DNA of 64,000 bases from an uncultured Treponema sp. (GTDB taxonomy: Bacteria; Spirochaetota; Spirochaetia; Treponematales; Treponemataceae): NCBI GenBank assembly GCA_946410085.1, contig CAMJZA010000002.1, forward strand, positions 47,835-111,834, written 5' to 3'. Below, one piece after another: positions 17,996 to 26,265 of the stretch; position 1 is the first letter of the stretch, and the number at the start of each line of letters is the position of its first letter. The position numbers were made by a program, and so were the translations under genes. Under the pieces are notes generated by a model, which made no database searches, was not told where the DNA came from, and was given only the letters and a program-made list of their open reading frames with translations.

Positions 17996-19717
17996 ATGAT
18001 ACGAAAGTTTAAAAACCTGAGTTTTGAAAAGAAAATATTTTTTTCCCTCATTCCGCTCAACTGCTTTGCTGCGCTCTCAGTCTTTCTGTACACGATGAAT
18101 TTCGTCAAGTTCCGCAGGAGTGACTATCTTATCGTCACAACACTGACGGCCTTTTTTGCCATTCTGGGCCAGCTGATAGTGGCTCCGCTTGCCCACAAGC
18201 TGTCTGTTGCCAGACTTGCAGGAAATCTTGCCTACCATGCGGCAAAGACGACAGATGCGGACGAGCGGACAGACCTGGTACGGGAGCTGGTCCGCTACCC
18301 GATCAGGAAAGCCTTTGAAACGCTCTGTGTTTTCCTTTTCTGTACCACGAGCGTTTCCGTTTCCTTTTATGTGCTGACGGATTTCTCAAAACGCTACGCC
18401 CTGCTCTTCTTTACCGTCTCAACGCTTACGACATACATTTCCTTTATTTTCTCTCTGGATAACACCCAGCGGCTCTGCAGCACGGAAGCAGAAAACATAG
18501 CAGAGAAAGGAGTGAATACAGAGCGGATAGACAGGGATCATTTCTACGGACTTTCGCTGCTTTCCCTTTTTATCCTGTACATATTCATTCCCCTTATTCT
18601 GTGCTCGATATTCACGCTGCTTGCCGTTATATTCTTAAAGTCCCCCCGTAAGCTCATCTCCATATCCATCGTGAACCTGGCAGTTTTAAGCAGTCTGACG
18701 GCTCTCTTTTTCCGCAGGATAAAACGGAGCTCCCGGACTATGGAGCGGGCACTCTTTGACCTCATGCGGACAAATGCAAACGCCGCAAAGGCATTCCCGA
18801 CGGACTATTCATCAGAAATGTCCTACTTTACCTATCTCTTCAACAAAACGATCATCCTTTTCAAGCATGTTTTCAGCAACATTGCCCAGGTCAATGCCGA
18901 CATAAATGATTCTTCAGCTGACCTTGCAACAATCTCGACAGAGACGGCAAGTACATCAACCGAACAGTATTCAACCTCAAATGAGATTCTGGCAACGATG
19001 AAAGGCTTGAACAGCAGCCTCACGGAGATTGAAGCAAAGGCAAACGAAGTCCTCAAGGTCGCAGAGACGACGGTTGACCAGGTTAACGGGAACTTTGAAA
19101 CCCTGCGGCTCAACAGCGAGATGATGAAGGACATCAAGGAGTCCAACAGCGCAACCATTCAGGGCATCCAGAGCCTTTCAAACAAGATAAGCAATATACA
19201 GGACATCGTAAACCTGATATCGACGGTGACGGCACAGACGAAGATAATCGCATTCAACGCGGAACTTGAGGCAAACGGCATCAACGCTGAAAACGGAGAC
19301 TTCCAGAATGTCGCCGTTGACATCCGTTCGCTTGCTGATTCAACGATACGCCTGACAAATGAGATACAGGAAAGCATACATGAGATACACAGCTCGAACG
19401 AAAACCTGATAAAAACAGGAAAAGCATTCATACAGCGGATTAATGAAGGTTCTGCGATATCAGAAGAGCTTGAGCAGAACTTCTATAACATACAGAAGTC
19501 CGCTACCGCAACGGCAAACGAAGCGCAGGACATCCAGCAGTCAGTACCGGAGCAGATACTCTCGTTCAAGCAGATTGAGGGTGCCCTGCAGGATATAAAC
19601 ACCCGGTTGAACGACTTAAACGATTCAACGCATAAGATTTCCCGTTCCATTGACAAGTTAAAAACCGAGTCAAGCAACCTTGCCATGATGATGCTGGACA
19701 TCGAGGGAGGCATATAA
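17996..19717 (+). CDS. MCP-like signalling protein 2, six-helix membrane type
   Basis: 573 residues, second of four tandem paralogues. Six membrane helices are visible (for example LIVTTLTAFFAILGQLIVA, FETLCVFLFCTTSVSVSF, FILYIFIPLILCSIF) with no room for a periplasmic sensor. The loop LCSTEAENIAEKGVN followed by HFYGLSL is the conserved paralogue motif. The signalling coil runs from about 280 to the end, with tip TAQTKIIAFNAELEANG followed by a diverged NAENGDFQNVAVDIRSL. Several Gln/Glu pairs along the coil could be CheR/CheB targets, but none can be assigned. There is no C-terminal pentapeptide for CheR tethering. The stop is one base before the next start. Confidence 0.82.
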   Translation: MIRKFKNLSFEKKIFFSLIPLNCFAALSVFLYTMNFVKFRRSDYLIVTTLTAFFAILGQLIVAPLAHKLSVARLAGNLAYHAAKTTDADERTDLVRELVRYPIRKAFETLCVFLFCTTSVSVSFYVLTDFSKRYALLFFTVSTLTTYISFIFSLDNTQRLCSTEAENIAEKGVNTERIDRDHFYGLSLLSLFILYIFIPLILCSIFTLLAVIFLKSPRKLISISIVNLAVLSSLTALFFRRIKRSSRTMERALFDLMRTNANAAKAFPTDYSSEMSYFTYLFNKTIILFKHVFSNIAQVNADINDSSADLATISTETASTSTEQYSTSNEILATMKGLNSSLTEIEAKANEVLKVAETTVDQVNGNFETLRLNSEMMKDIKESNSATIQGIQSLSNKISNIQDIVNLISTVTAQTKIIAFNAELEANGINAENGDFQNVAVDIRSLADSTIRLTNEIQESIHEIHSSNENLIKTGKAFIQRINEGSAISEELEQNFYNIQKSATATANEAQDIQQSVPEQILSFKQIEGALQDINTRLNDLNDSTHKISRSIDKLKTESSNLAMMMLDIEGGI

Positions 19718-19718
19718 A

Positions 19719-21602
19719 ATGAAATTCGAAAAAAAGATTCTCCTGAGCAGCTGGCTCATCGACTTGATTTCCTTAGGACTCATTCTCTTTTATTCTATTT
19801 TCAGTTCCCGGATTCCGTCGTCAGCAACCATCGCAATACTGAAGTGCTGCGTTCCAGTCAGCTGTTTCTTCATCTTCATTCCCTGTTCCGTCATCAATTT
19901 CAGTATAAGCCGGGGAATAGCAAACCGCCTTCAGATATTTGAAAGCAGGCAGAGCGATGAGAAATTCAGGACAGCCTTGCTCATGGATCTGCAGCGCCTG
20001 CCCAAAATCAGTTTCTTTGTCACCCTGTTCAGCTTCATGATCTCTTTTACGATTTCCGCAAACTTCATCCGGACCGCTTTCCGCCTGAGCCAGCCGACGC
20101 TTTTTTCAATCTTCGTTGAATGGCTCTGCGGTTCCTATTTTGCAGGCCTGATTGCGTACAGCTTCAGGCTCAGGCTCTGCGAGCCGCATGCAAACCGCAT
20201 CGTCAAGGAAGGCGTCAACCCGAAGTTTGTCACGATCAAGAAGAACTTCGGCTTCTCCCTCAAGACCCAGATGCTGCTCTACATCGCCATCCCGCTTATG
20301 CTGGCAACGATCGTGACGCTCATCCTTTACCTGTTCACCCTTCCCGAGAACATGAAGACATTCAGTTCCATGACCAGGGGATTCTTTTCAGGACAGGGCA
20401 TCGGACGCATTACGCCGCATCAGGCTCCCCGACCGGAAGCACCGGCGGGAGATGCTGACGCCCTGCAGGCGGCACGAAAGGCATTCGTCGGCATAACGGG
20501 ATTGTGGAACTGGCGCATAAAATGTACGGCACTGCTCAACGCCGTCATCCTCTGTGCCCAGATCCTGATTTTCTTCCTCAATTTCATGCATAAAAACCGG
20601 CGGTCCATCGAAGGCCTTGAAGCCCTGCGCAACTCGAACTTCAAGGGCGGCAATCCCCTGTCCAGCGACTTGAGCGATGAACTTTCGTACAATATCTACC
20701 TGATAAACTACCTCATACTGAAATTCCAGGCAATAATAGGAAATTCCATAGCAATCGCCCAGATGATAACGGACTCGTCTGCTTCGCTTTCAAAGATTTC
20801 GGATGAGACGGAAAAAAATGCGGACAATCAGTCTTCCAAGACCGGTGGAATCATCAACCGGATGGATGACAACAAGCGGATGTCAAAAGAGATCGATGCA
20901 CTCGCAAATGACGTTGCAACGGCAGCACAGACAACGTCAAAAGACATGGACTCCTGCGTCGACATCATGATGAAGACGCTCTCAAACATGCAGGCAATCG
21001 GCAGCTCAAATGAATCAACGCTGGACAGCATCAAGGAACTGCAGCAGAAGGTCTCCGCCATCTGGCAGATTGTCAATATGATCAATTCGCTCGCCGAGCA
21101 GACAAAAATCATCGCATTCAATACCGAGCTTGAATCATCTGGAATAAGCGGAGAAGAAAAAAGCTTCCTGAACGTTGCCCTTGAAACAAGACGGCTTGCA
21201 AACAGCATTGCCGACAGTACAAAGGAAATAAAAGATTATATCCGGCAGATTGAAGCGACAGAAGATCAGCTGCTTACGTATTCCGTCTCAAACACCGATG
21301 AAATACAGCAGGGTCTGGAAATTTCACACTCCATTGAATCTTCATTTTCCCGGGTAAACGCGCTTTCAAGTCAGAATGCGGAAGCGACACAGGAAATCAA
21401 GGACATGGTCCAGAATCAGGTCGTCGCATTCGAGCAGATACGGCAGACCCTAATTCAGGTAGGTGCCGGCATCAGGAACTTTACCCTCTCCGCCGCTTCG
21501 CTCGTCAATGCATCGGGAGAACTGAACGCAAGCGCGGCAAACCTGAGCATGACGGGAAACACCGGAAACAGCAGAAATACCAGCAAAGGGAGTACAAAAT
21601 GA
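19719..21602 (+). CDS. MCP-like signalling protein 3, six-helix membrane type
   Basis: 627 residues, third paralogue and the longest. The extra length is an insertion of about 50 residues between helices 5 and 6 (Gly/Pro/Ala rich, ITPHQAPRPEAPAGDADAL), placed by prediction outside the membrane and perhaps a small sensory loop. The conserved paralogue motif reads LCEPHANRIVKEGVN with NFGFSL following. The tip is AEQTKIIAFNTELESSGISG and then EEKSFLNVALETRRLAN, the most diverged of the four. The C-terminus is a low-complexity Asn/Ser/Thr tail. It overlaps the next gene by 4 nt (ATGA). Confidence 0.82.
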   Translation: MKFEKKILLSSWLIDLISLGLILFYSIFSSRIPSSATIAILKCCVPVSCFFIFIPCSVINFSISRGIANRLQIFESRQSDEKFRTALLMDLQRLPKISFFVTLFSFMISFTISANFIRTAFRLSQPTLFSIFVEWLCGSYFAGLIAYSFRLRLCEPHANRIVKEGVNPKFVTIKKNFGFSLKTQMLLYIAIPLMLATIVTLILYLFTLPENMKTFSSMTRGFFSGQGIGRITPHQAPRPEAPAGDADALQAARKAFVGITGLWNWRIKCTALLNAVILCAQILIFFLNFMHKNRRSIEGLEALRNSNFKGGNPLSSDLSDELSYNIYLINYLILKFQAIIGNSIAIAQMITDSSASLSKISDETEKNADNQSSKTGGIINRMDDNKRMSKEIDALANDVATAAQTTSKDMDSCVDIMMKTLSNMQAIGSSNESTLDSIKELQQKVSAIWQIVNMINSLAEQTKIIAFNTELESSGISGEEKSFLNVALETRRLANSIADSTKEIKDYIRQIEATEDQLLTYSVSNTDEIQQGLEISHSIESSFSRVNALSSQNAEATQEIKDMVQNQVVAFEQIRQTLIQVGAGIRNFTLSAASLVNASGELNASAANLSMTGNTGNSRNTSKGSTK

Positions 21603-23344
21603 ACAGCAACACAGCAAGCCCTATTCCGTTTGACAGACTCATTTACAAGCGGGGCATCATCCCGAACCTCGTTTGTGCCATACTGATTTTCATCTATTCA
21701 ATTCTTTTCCTGATTATACATCCGGGACAGATTCCGCTTGCCCTGCTCGTCGCCGCCGCAATCACCCTCGGTGCAGAATTCCTTATTTCGCCGGTTACGA
21801 ATGTCATCCTTACAAAGAAAATCACCAGGGACATCCGGGATTGGGAAAACGGGCTTGTACAGGACGAAAAAAGCAGGACCCTCCTCTATCAGGAGATTGC
21901 CGACTTTCCCCTGAAGAAGGCATTCCAGACATTCCTTTTCTTTTTCATCTGCGCCATGCTGCTCGCGGTGGGCTACCGCTTTGTCCCCGGCCTGCAGTTC
22001 CAGTGGGCCGTCGTCATCATCTCCTTCATCGGCTGCGTATTCGGCGGCTACTCGGCAGGCATCCTTGCCCAGAGCTATTCTGAAGAAATCTGCAGCAGCT
22101 ACGCAAAGAAGCTCGTCAGGGAAGGCATAGACAGTGCATTGATTGCAGAAAACAAGTCATTCGGCATGTCCCTTGCCCTCCGCTGTGTCATCTACCTCAT
22201 CATTCCCCTGCTCTACATCACGCTTATCACCTATATGATGGCGCAGCAGTACTTTGCCCGCTACATCGTCACCGATGCAGACCGGTTCAGCATCATCACG
22301 CGGAACATCATCATTACCGTCATAAATGCTGCGTTCTTCCTCAAGCTTTTTTCGCTCGTCAGGAGGAAACTCTGTACCTATGCTGATGAAATGGGAAAGC
22401 GGCTGGATGAAATACTGACGGAAAAAGACCCGTCCTTCTATATTGAAACGAACCTGTTCGACTCGCTGCAGTACAGCAACTACCTTGTCAACGAAACTTC
22501 CAGGGGATTCACCTCCCTGATTTCCTACATCAAGTCGATCAGTTCCAAGATGCTGGAAACGGCAAACAACCTTGCGGCAATCTCGAAGGAACTGCAGGCG
22601 ACGGCAAATGAGCAGAATACCAGCGTGACTGAAATCAACTCCATCGTCAAAGATATGGGGGCTTCCATACAGGATATAAAGGGAAAGATAGATGCCGTAG
22701 CCTCCGGTTGTGAAACGATGGATTCAGAAATGCTTTCATCCATCGCTTCCGTGAGCGAAAACCTTGAGCAGATACACCGGATACATGAATCGAACCGGAA
22801 AATCATGACCTGCGTAGAAAGCCTCAACCGGCAGGCAAACAGCATTGATGAGGTGATGAACCTGATCGAAGATATCGCAAGCCAGACAAGGATCATCGCC
22901 TTTAATGCCGAACTTGAAGCCGTCGGTGCAGGAAAAGCTGGAAAAAACTTCCATATCGTTTCATCAGAGATCAAGCGCCTTGCCGACAGTGTCGTAGACA
23001 GCATCAAGGAAATCCAGAAGCACATCAAGGACCTCAAGGATGCAACGGCGGCACTTTCCTCTTCATCAGCAAACACGACAAAACTGATTGAAAATGAAAC
23101 GGATATGTCCAGGGAACTTGAAAAACACCTGCAGGACATCAAGCTGTCGGCCGAAAAAACGTCCGAACGGGGAAGGGAAATACGGGAGAACATAGAGCAG
23201 CAGGCATTTTCATTCGAAGAAATCGTCACCACGCTCAACGAGATAAACACCAGCATTTCAAGCTTTACCGTCGCTACCGCAGAAATCAACAGTGCCGCAA
23301 GCCAGATTCAGGCAGCATCCTCCGAGCTGGACGCAATCGAATAA
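21599..23344 (+). CDS. MCP-like signalling protein 4, six-helix membrane type
   Basis: 581 residues, last gene of the operon. Six helices occupy the first 260 residues (for example LALLVAAAITLGAEFLI, WAVVIISFIGCVFGGYSAG, VIYLIIPLLYITLITYM). The paralogue motif reads ICSSYAKKLVREGID and then SFGMSL. This member has the most MCP-like tip, ASQTRIIAFNAELEAVGAGK followed by AGKNFHIVSSEIKRLAD, keeping the Gly-x-x-x-Phe spacing of the standard GRGFAVVA element. The start overlaps the previous stop as ATGA. A bidirectional terminator lies about 65 nt downstream. Confidence 0.84.
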   Translation: MNSNTASPIPFDRLIYKRGIIPNLVCAILIFIYSILFLIIHPGQIPLALLVAAAITLGAEFLISPVTNVILTKKITRDIRDWENGLVQDEKSRTLLYQEIADFPLKKAFQTFLFFFICAMLLAVGYRFVPGLQFQWAVVIISFIGCVFGGYSAGILAQSYSEEICSSYAKKLVREGIDSALIAENKSFGMSLALRCVIYLIIPLLYITLITYMMAQQYFARYIVTDADRFSIITRNIIITVINAAFFLKLFSLVRRKLCTYADEMGKRLDEILTEKDPSFYIETNLFDSLQYSNYLVNETSRGFTSLISYIKSISSKMLETANNLAAISKELQATANEQNTSVTEINSIVKDMGASIQDIKGKIDAVASGCETMDSEMLSSIASVSENLEQIHRIHESNRKIMTCVESLNRQANSIDEVMNLIEDIASQTRIIAFNAELEAVGAGKAGKNFHIVSSEIKRLADSVVDSIKEIQKHIKDLKDATAALSSSSANTTKLIENETDMSRELEKHLQDIKLSAEKTSERGREIRENIEQQAFSFEEIVTTLNEINTSISSFTVATAEINSAASQIQAASSELDAIE

Positions 23345-23406
23345 CCGGCAGTACCAGAAGCCGAAGGATTCGGGAGCAGTCCCGCATGAAAACCGTGAAA
23401 ATGCAT

Positions 23407-23440
23407 AAAAAAAGTCCGGCGCAGCGCCGGACTTTTTTTT
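23407..23440. terminator. Bidirectional terminator between the chemosensory operon and pnp
   Basis: AGTCCGGC (23413-23420) and GCCGGACT (23426-23433) pair around a five-base loop, flanked by an A-run on the left and a T-run on the right, so the hairpin works for both convergent transcripts. Confidence 0.9.
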
Positions 23441-23482
23441 GCCCCCGCCGACAGGGCGGGAGCTGCATCAAGGCAGAAACAG

Positions 23483-25582
23483 CTATTTCCGGGACTGATC
23501 CTCAAGGGCATCAATATAGGAAAGGTTCAGCCTGCCCATCTTGTCAACTTCAAGCAGCTTGACGGGGATAACCTGACCTTCCTTGAGGACATCAGTTACC
23601 CGCTCAACACGGCCGCGGGACAGCTTTGAGATATGGCAGAGACCTTCTTTTCCGGGAAGGATTTCGACAAAAGCACCAAAGTCCATGATCCGCTTGACCG
23701 TGCCCTGGTAAATTGTTCCGGGCTCCGGATCTTCGCAGATAGCCTTGACGGCACCCTTTGCGTCATCAGCGGCCTTTCCGGTCTTGCCGTAAATCGTCAC
23801 CGTTCCGTCGTCATCCGTATTAATCGTAACGCCAAACTGGGCACAGAGCGCCTTGACGTTCTTTCCGCCCGGTCCAATCAGTGCACCGATTTTGTCGACC
23901 GGAATCTTCAGGCTGACAATCTTCGGAGCGAAGGCTGAAATCGGCTGCGGCTTGCTGATGCACTTCTCCATGATGTCAAGGATATGGTTGCGTCCGCGCT
24001 TTGCCTGATCAAGCGCCTTCTTCATGATCTCCATGGAAACACCGGCAATCTTGATGTCCATCTGGAAACCGGTAATTCCGTCACGGGTTCCGGCAACCTT
24101 AAAGTCCATGTCGCCGAGGTGGTCTTCCTCTCCCAGAATATCGCTCAAAATGGCGTACTTCTTATACTGGGGACCGTCCGTAATCAATCCCATCGCAATA
24201 CCGGCAACCATTTTCTTCATCGGAACACCGGCAGCAAGGAGGGAAAGGCATCCGCCGCAGGTAGAAGCCTGGGAAGACGAACCGTTTGACTCCATGATTT
24301 CCGAAACAACGCGGATCGTATAGGGGAACTCTTCCCGTGTCGGAATCATCGGTGCAAGCGAACGGCGGGCAAGATTGCCGTGACCAATTTCGCGGCGGCC
24401 GGTCGTCAGTTTGCCGACTTCACCGACTGAATAGGGCGGGAAGTTGTAGTGCAGGATGAAATGCTCGCTCCGGTTCCCTTCAATGTCGTCAAACTCCTGC
24501 TCGTCCATCGCGGTACCGAGCGTCGTCACTGCCAGCGACTGGGTTTCGCCGCGGGTGAAAAGGGCGCTTCCGTGAGGACGGGGGAGCACGTTCACCTCGC
24601 AGGTTATCGGGCGGATATCCTCCGTGCCGCGACCGTCAATGCGAAGTCCCCGGTCAAGGATACTCGAGCGCAAAAGCCGGTACTGAATGTCATCGAACAG
24701 CTTGGCATAGAGGTTTGCCTGGACGGGATCAGCAAGCTGCTCTGCATAGTTTGCAGCGACCTGCTTTTTGACGGCCTCAACGGCATCACCACGGGCAAGC
24801 TTGCCCTTCTGGAAACAGGCCTGCTGCATGAGCGGCGTAGCTTCTGCTTCAATTTTATCTGCATTCTCAAGCTTCACGTCAAGCGGCGCAAGCGGCAGCT
24901 TCTCTTTACCGGCAAGCTTCTGCAGTTCTTCCTGCAGGAGACACATATCGCGGATGAAATCCTGCGCCTTTGCAAGGGCACCAAGCATGACGTCTTCCGT
25001 CGCCTCGTTGGCACCGCCTTCGACCATGGTAAAGCCGTCTTTCGTTCCGGCAACGACAATTTCCAGCGCAGCCCGCTTGAGCTGCTCATAGGTCGGATTC
25101 AATACATAGTCACCGTCAATGTAGGCGACACGGACACCGGCAACCGGACCATGGAAGGGAATATCACTGATAGTAACGGCCGCAGAGGCCGCAATAACGG
25201 CAAGAATATCCGGCGGGTTCACCCCGTCTGCAGAAACACAGGTCGGAACAATCTGAATCTCACGTCCAAACGTCGGCTCAAACAGCGGGCGCATCGGCCG
25301 GTCAATCAGACGGCTTACCAGAATTTCCTTATCCTTCGGCCTCCCTTCCCGCTTCACAAAACCGCCGGGAATCTTTCCTGCGGCATAAAATTTCTCATTG
25401 TAGTCAACGGTAACGGGAACAAAATCCATACCTTCCGTGACCGTGCTCGAGGCACAGACCGTTGCGATGACGACCGTTCCGCCGAACTGGGCATAGACAC
25501 AGCCGTTGGCCTGCTTACCGATTTTACCGGTCTCCAGAACCAGTTCACCGTTTCCAATCTTCTTTGTTACTCTTTGTACCAT
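23483..25582 (-). CDS. pnp: Polynucleotide phosphorylase
   Basis: 3'-5' exoribonuclease that uses phosphate to release nucleoside diphosphates, and a component of the RNA degradosome. Two RNase PH-like domains are present: the first with FVKREGRPKDKEILVSRLID, the second starting RIDGRGTEDIRPITCEV and including FTRGETQSLAVTTLG. The KH domain (KIGALIGPGGKNVKALC) and the S1 domain (KRIMDFGAFVEILPGKEG) follow. Length of 699 residues is normal. It lies downstream of rpsO on the same strand with a strong hairpin between, the same arrangement as in E. coli, where that junction is cut by RNases to autoregulate pnp. AAGGACAG precedes the ATG. Confidence 0.98.
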   Translation of the reverse strand: MVQRVTKKIGNGELVLETGKIGKQANGCVYAQFGGTVVIATVCASSTVTEGMDFVPVTVDYNEKFYAAGKIPGGFVKREGRPKDKEILVSRLIDRPMRPLFEPTFGREIQIVPTCVSADGVNPPDILAVIAASAAVTISDIPFHGPVAGVRVAYIDGDYVLNPTYEQLKRAALEIVVAGTKDGFTMVEGGANEATEDVMLGALAKAQDFIRDMCLLQEELQKLAGKEKLPLAPLDVKLENADKIEAEATPLMQQACFQKGKLARGDAVEAVKKQVAANYAEQLADPVQANLYAKLFDDIQYRLLRSSILDRGLRIDGRGTEDIRPITCEVNVLPRPHGSALFTRGETQSLAVTTLGTAMDEQEFDDIEGNRSEHFILHYNFPPYSVGEVGKLTTGRREIGHGNLARRSLAPMIPTREEFPYTIRVVSEIMESNGSSSQASTCGGCLSLLAAGVPMKKMVAGIAMGLITDGPQYKKYAILSDILGEEDHLGDMDFKVAGTRDGITGFQMDIKIAGVSMEIMKKALDQAKRGRNHILDIMEKCISKPQPISAFAPKIVSLKIPVDKIGALIGPGGKNVKALCAQFGVTINTDDDGTVTIYGKTGKAADDAKGAVKAICEDPEPGTIYQGTVKRIMDFGAFVEILPGKEGLCHISKLSRGRVERVTDVLKEGQVIPVKLLEVDKMGRLNLSYIDALEDQSRK

Positions 25583-25608
25583 TCTGTCCTTCTGAAATCC
25601 TTACTACC

Positions 25609-25655
25609 AAAAAAATAGAAGGCAGCAGAAACAACATCAAAGATTTCTGCTGCCT
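25609..25655 (-). terminator. Hairpin and T-run between rpsO and pnp
   Basis: On the minus strand AGGCAGCAGAAA pairs perfectly with TTTCTGCTGCCT (12 bp, loop 12) and is followed by TCTATTTTTTT. It is either a partial terminator that lowers pnp expression or an RNase III-type processing site, both known at this junction in other bacteria. Confidence 0.75.
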
Positions 25656-25670
25656 CAAAAACCTGCTGCT

Positions 25671-25940
25671 TTACTTGCGGAGTCCAAGATCCTTAATCAG
25701 CTGGCGGTACGCCTCGAGGTCTTTTTTCTGATAATACCTCATCAGCCGCCTGCGCTGTCCGACATCCTTGAGGAGGGCGCGCTTTGCCGTTGCATCTTTC
25801 GGGAAACGCTTTGAATGCTCCGTAAGCTGCTTGATCCGCTCCGTGAGAAGGGCAATCTGAACCTTCGTGTTACCAGTATCCTTGTCGTTCGCTCCGAATT
25901 TGCTGACGATGGAAGCTGAGTTTTCCTTTGTAAGTGCCAT
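25671..25940 (-). CDS. rpsO: 30S ribosomal protein S15
   Basis: 89 residues, standard S15 with the RNA-binding segment LTEHSKRFPKDATAKRALLK and the GQRRRLMRYYQKKD motif that contacts the 16S rRNA three-way junction. It is preceded by AAGGAG (spacing about 6 nt). The promoter at 26045-26073 leaves a leader of about 100 nt, long enough for the S15 autoregulatory element known in other bacteria, though I cannot draw a convincing fold by eye. It is co-oriented with pnp. Confidence 0.97.
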   Translation of the reverse strand: MALTKENSASIVSKFGANDKDTGNTKVQIALLTERIKQLTEHSKRFPKDATAKRALLKDVGQRRRLMRYYQKKDLEAYRQLIKDLGLRK

Positions 25941-26044
25941 ACCTTACTCCTTAAAATACTATATTACCATGGTACAAAGCCGCATCCGATTCATGTCGAT
26001 GAGACAATGCACCATTAGCTCCGAAAGTGATAAAATACGTCTGT

Positions 26045-26073
26045 ATTATAATGAAATAGCAGGAAATGGTCAA
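26045..26073 (-). promoter_or_regulatory. Sigma-70 promoter of rpsO-pnp
   Basis: On the minus strand: TTGACC (26073-26068), 17-nt spacer, perfect TATAAT (26050-26045). The predicted start near 26038 gives a leader of roughly 100 nt to rpsO. The upstream edge of the promoter touches the 22-bp tandem array. Confidence 0.85.
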
Positions 26074-26255
26074 CGGCATTGCCGCAGGCTTTCGGAATGA
26101 TTCCACAGGCCTTGCGGAATGATTCCACAGGCCTTGCGGAATGTTTCCACAGGCCTTGCGGAATGTTTCGACAAGCCTTGCGGAATGTTTCAACAAGCCT
26201 TATGGAATGTTTCTGCAAGCCTTACGGAATGTTTCCGCAGGGCTTGCAGAACAGT
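26072..26255. repeat. 22-bp tandem repeat array, about eight units
   Basis: Units start at about 26072, 26094, 26116, 26138, 26160, 26182, 26204 and 26226 with an exact 22-bp period. The unit reads GGAATG(A/T)TTC followed by (C/G/A/T)(A/G)CA(A/G)GCCTTGC. Two units contain the palindrome GGAATGATTCC. The outer units are more diverged than the centre. There are no spacers, so it is not CRISPR. It fills the gap between the argS stop and the rpsO promoter. All or most reading frames are open because the unit lacks stops, which makes spurious ORFs; no start signal suggests a real gene. Confidence 0.9.
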
Positions 26256-26265
26256 CCGGTATGCC

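Noticed and set aside
24449..25618. Long open frame on the plus strand opposite pnp
   Set aside because: It is fully antisense to a certain gene, has no family features and no ribosome binding site. The same holds for long frames opposite argS, the activase, the 719-codon frame and pyrG.
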